Source: JAKFWF01 sp031365375
Lineage (GTDB): Bacteria > Pseudomonadota > Alphaproteobacteria > Rhizobiales > Hyphomicrobiaceae
Length of the DNA stretch: 11,515 nucleotides
Direction: 5' to 3'
Assembly: GCA_031365375.1 (NCBI GenBank)
Contig: JANLXZ010000275.1
Coordinates: forward strand, 1-11,515
Below, piece by piece: positions 9,522-11,515 of this stretch. Below the pieces are notes generated by a model. The model was not told the DNA's origin, ran no database searches, and was given only the letters and a program-made list of their open reading frames with translations. Made by a program: the position numbers and the translations under genes. Each line of letters begins with the position of its first letter. The first letter of the stretch is position 1.

Positions 9522-9848
9522 ATGCTTCTGGTCACGACCGAAACCGTTGGCGGACCGCCCGTGCGCCAAGGCGAGCTGGTATTTGCGTCCGCCGTCGCCG
9601 GGGCCAATATCATTCGCGATATTCGCGAGGCCTATACGAACTACGTCGGTGGCAACATGACCCGGTACGAGTATATTCTCGACAAGACGATCGAGCGGTG
9701 TTTTTCGATTTTGTCCGAGCGGGCTAAAGCCAAAGGTTATGATGGCGTACTGGCAATCCGCGTGTCGCACCCGATGATTACCACTGGCGCGCTCGAGGTG
9801 GTCGCGGTCGGCACCGGCTTCAATTATATCGATCGACCGCAGCCGTAA
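9522..9848 (+). CDS. YbjQ/UPF0145-family protein
   Basis: The 108-residue product fits the YbjQ (UPF0145, sometimes called heavy-metal-binding) family. It has an opening beta strand MLLVTTETVGG, then GANIIRDI (28-35), VGGNMTRYE (42-50), a helix of about 20 residues, and the closing strands DGVLAIRV and EVVAVGTGF. The family forms small oligomeric domains of unclear function; the metal-binding label is not proven here. There is no signal peptide, so it should be cytoplasmic. Its ATG directly follows the TGA of the exported-protein gene (TGAATG), with AGGGGG seven bases upstream inside that gene. This indicates translational coupling and a likely functional link. Confidence 0.85.
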   Translation: MLLVTTETVGGPPVRQGELVFASAVAGANIIRDIREAYTNYVGGNMTRYEYILDKTIERCFSILSERAKAKGYDGVLAIRVSHPMITTGALEVVAVGTGFNYIDRPQP

Positions 9849-9983
9849 ACTTCAGCACGAATGAAATCCTTTAATCTGTGGGCGATGCCGCAAAACCGCA
9901 GGCACCGTTTGATTGCCGCTGATAGCGTCCCGTCACGATTCTGAGTCGCACTGCATTGAAGCCAATCAAATCGGAGGTGCCGG

Positions 9984-10205
9984 ATGAAAGCCATCACGCA
10001 ATCTCAAGGTACGAAGGAGAACGGGAATATGGGTCTCAAAGCACCGGGCCTATTGACGTTTATGTTGTCGGTCATTCTGACCGTGTGCATTCTCGTCGTG
10101 AAATTTTTCGAGGCGCAAATCCCACTGATTCAGGGCAACGAATTTTGGGCCCTTCTCGTGGCCCATGTCGTCTTGCTGCTCGGCTGCGTGATGTCGCGGA
10201 TCTAG
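9984..10205 (+). CDS. Small two-helix membrane protein
   Basis: The 73-residue frame starts at ATG 9984, with GGAGG six bases upstream. A second ATG at 10029 has AAGGAG nine bases upstream and gives 58 residues beginning MGLKAPG. The hydrophobic part begins only after the second ATG, so the shorter form may be the true or an additional product. Two membrane helices are visible: LLTFMLSVILTVCILVVKFF and FWALLVAHVVLLLGCVM, joined by a short loop (EAQIPLIQGNE). It looks like the short conserved membrane proteins often seen in alphaproteobacteria, of unknown function. It lies 135 bp after the YbjQ-family gene, probably as a separate unit. Confidence 0.65.
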   Translation: MKAITQSQGTKENGNMGLKAPGLLTFMLSVILTVCILVVKFFEAQIPLIQGNEFWALLVAHVVLLLGCVMSRI

Positions 10206-10381
10206 CTACTCGACCGGCGGCCGAAGGTTTGCGCTAGGTGCGCCAGTTATCGTCCGAGGCTCACGCCGGGTCTGCGCTGGTTGATGAAGGCATGCCGGGT
10301 CTCGCGTTGAGCCCCGCTCGGTCACAGGCGTCATCGCGGCTTCGGCCCGCTGCACCCATTGTTCATCGGGGACGGCCCGCC

Positions 10382-10565
10382 TTACAGACTGACGACGACC
10401 TTGGTTGTGGTGCGGAAGAACTTCGTAAAAATCTTCCTCCCGAGGCCGAGCACGATCGCAAATATCCAGAAGAGCCCACCGAACCCGCCGGCACTCGACA
10501 AGTCAGCAGATCGCCGTGACGGCCAGAAATGTCATCGCTAACATGCACATCAAGCTGCGGCGCAC
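10382..10565 (-). pseudogene. possible frameshifted small exported/membrane peptide
   Basis: On the minus strand a GTG at 10565, with GGAAGAG four bases upstream, opens a 20-codon frame whose end (MCMLAMTFLAVTAIC) looks like a signal peptide core and which stops at 10505-10503. From about there the frame shifted by one base reads ADLSSAGGFGGLFWIFAIV, then LGLGRKIFTKFF, to a stop at 10384-10382. Joined, the two halves would make a roughly 60-residue protein with a signal sequence, an Ala-type cleavage site and one transmembrane helix. It may be a decayed gene, a sequencing indel or coincidence. The second half could also start alone at TTG 10501 (39 residues), but without a ribosome site. Confidence 0.3.
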
Positions 10566-10632
10566 GGCACTCTTCCGGGTCAAATCTCAACTCGCGATGT
10601 GATCAGTCCACGCGGTTAATCTCACCATCCGG

Positions 10633-10648
10633 TTTCCACATGTGGTAA
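10633..10648. promoter_or_regulatory. palindromic operator-like site upstream of fumC
   Basis: CCACATGTGG (10636-10645) is a perfect 10-bp palindrome. With flanking TT and AA the symmetry reaches 16 bp with one mismatched pair. It lies about 100 bp before the fumC start, a plausible place for a dimeric regulator. I cannot assign a regulator. Confidence 0.25.
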
Positions 10649-10746
10649 ATTGTCGGTTGAATGCCCATCCGGATCGGCACACTCTCGCACTGTGGCCGTG
10701 TTAGGGACGTTCAAATCCGAACTTTGAAACTCAACTGAATTGAGCC

Positions 10747-11515
10747 ATGACCAACAAACCCGCCACCCGCACCGAAACCGACACGTTCGGGCCCATCGAG
10801 GTTGATGCCACGCGTTACTGGGGAGCCCAGGCGCAGCGCTCGCTCGGTAACTTCAAGATCGGCACCGAGCGGCAGCCGCTCCCCGTCGTGCGCGCACTCG
10901 GCATCGTCAAACGGGCGGCGGCTGAGACCAACCACGCGCTTGGCCGCCTCGATGGCACACTCAAGGATGCGATCGTTGCCGCCGCCCAAGAGGTCATCGA
11001 AGGCAAGTTGGACGACCACTTCCCGCTCGTCGTGTGGCAGACCGGCTCCGGCACACAATCGAACATGAATGCCAACGAGGTAATCTCGAATCGCGCGATC
11101 GAGATGCTAGGCGGCGTCATGGGCTCGAAAAAGCCGGTGCACCCCAACGACCACGTTAACATGAGCCAGTCGTCGAACGATACCTATCCAACCGCCATGC
11201 ATATCGCCTGCGCGGAGGAGATCCACCATCGCTTGCTACCGGCACTGCAGAAGCTGCGGAATGCTTTGTATGACAAAGCCCAGCAGTGGAATCGGATCAT
11301 CAAGATCGGCCGGACGCACACACAAGATGCAACGCCGCTGACGCTCGGCCAGGAGTTCTCTGGCTACACCCAACAGATCGATAACGGAATCAAGCGCATC
11401 GAAAGCACGATGCCGAGTTTGATGGAGTTGGCCCAGGGCGGCACCGCTGTCGGCACAGGGCTCAACGCGCCGATCGGTTTTGCCGAGCAGGTGGCGGAGC
11501 GGATCGCCGCGGCCA
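10747..11515 (+). CDS. fumC: Class II fumarase (fumarate hydratase), C-terminal part beyond the window
   Basis: FumC is the iron-independent, oxygen-stable homotetrameric fumarase of the TCA cycle; it interconverts fumarate and L-malate in the cytoplasm. The first 256 of about 460 residues are present. Seen: the N-terminal DTFGPIEVDATRYWGAQ, the substrate-site motif TGSGTQSNMN (99-108), HPNDHVNMSQSSNDTYPTAMH (132-152, written here in parts: HPNDHVN, then SQSSNDTYPT) and GRTHTQDATPLT with His191, the counterpart of E. coli His188. The family signature GSSIMPGKVNP, with the catalytic serine, would lie beyond the right edge. ATG at 10747 gives the expected family N-terminus. The ribosome site is weak (GAG three bases upstream), and that GAG lies in a small inverted repeat CTCAA-N5-TTGAG. 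Confidence 0.97.
   Translation, partial: MTNKPATRTETDTFGPIEVDATRYWGAQAQRSLGNFKIGTERQPLPVVRALGIVKRAAAETNHALGRLDGTLKDAIVAAAQEVIEGKLDDHFPLVVWQTGSGTQSNMNANEVISNRAIEMLGGVMGSKKPVHPNDHVNMSQSSNDTYPTAMHIACAEEIHHRLLPALQKLRNALYDKAQQWNRIIKIGRTHTQDATPLTLGQEFSGYTQQIDNGIKRIESTMPSLMELAQGGTAVGTGLNAPIGFAEQVAERIAAA

Larger units (their letters stand above)
10206..10746. other. 541 bp region without an intact recognisable gene
   Basis: The open frames here on both strands are short, rich in Arg, Pro and Ser, and show no family resemblance or good ribosome sites. The only content I can point to is a possible frameshifted small ORF on the minus strand (10382-10565), a CCACATGTGG palindrome (10636-10645) and two short inverted repeats just before fumC. 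No clear terminator was found after the small membrane protein gene. Confidence 0.5.

Noticed and set aside
10265..10302. Direct repeat GCCGGGTCT, two copies 29 bp apart
   Set aside because: Nine bases twice in GC-rich DNA is expected by chance; there is no third copy and no array.
10238..10590. Plus- and minus-strand frames of 60-93 codons after the small membrane protein gene
   Set aside because: They are rich in Arg, Pro and Ser, have no ribosome sites and overlap each other in several frames.

Overview
The window looks like chromosomal DNA from an alphaproteobacterium. The main evidence is the minus-strand order tRNA-Leu(UAG) - tig - clpP - clpX - lon, which is typical of that class (Rhizobiales and relatives). 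ClpX also carries the GPTGCGKT Walker A variant common in that class. I cannot name the genus. The fairly divergent ClpP suggests it is not one of the well-studied rhizobia.

Left part (1-6737, all minus strand): a protein quality-control block. In transcription order it holds tRNA-Leu(UAG), trigger factor (ribosome-bound chaperone), ClpP (protease chambers), ClpX (its AAA+ unfoldase) and Lon (single-chain AAA+ protease, cut by the left window edge close to its natural C-terminus). The genes are separated by 160-410 bp gaps rather than packed as one operon. A good hairpin terminator follows clpP and a weaker one follows tig. CTTG-type heat-shock (sigma-32-like) promoter candidates lie in front of clpP, clpX and lon, so each protease gene probably has its own heat-inducible transcription start.

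Middle part (6738-10205, all plus strand, divergent from the tRNA): an accessory-looking set of envelope genes. It comprises an exported FecR-domain protein, a 610-residue exported protein of unknown family with a C-terminal membrane anchor, a YbjQ/UPF0145-family protein whose ATG directly abuts the previous stop codon, and a small two-helix membrane protein. The first three genes point the same way and may form one unit. Their joint function is unknown, and this is the most likely place for undescribed biology in the window.

Right part (10206-11515): about 540 bp without a convincing intact gene. It contains a possible frameshifted small exported/membrane peptide on the minus strand and a CCACATGTGG palindrome. 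It is followed by the first 256 residues of class II fumarase (fumC, plus strand), which runs off the right edge.
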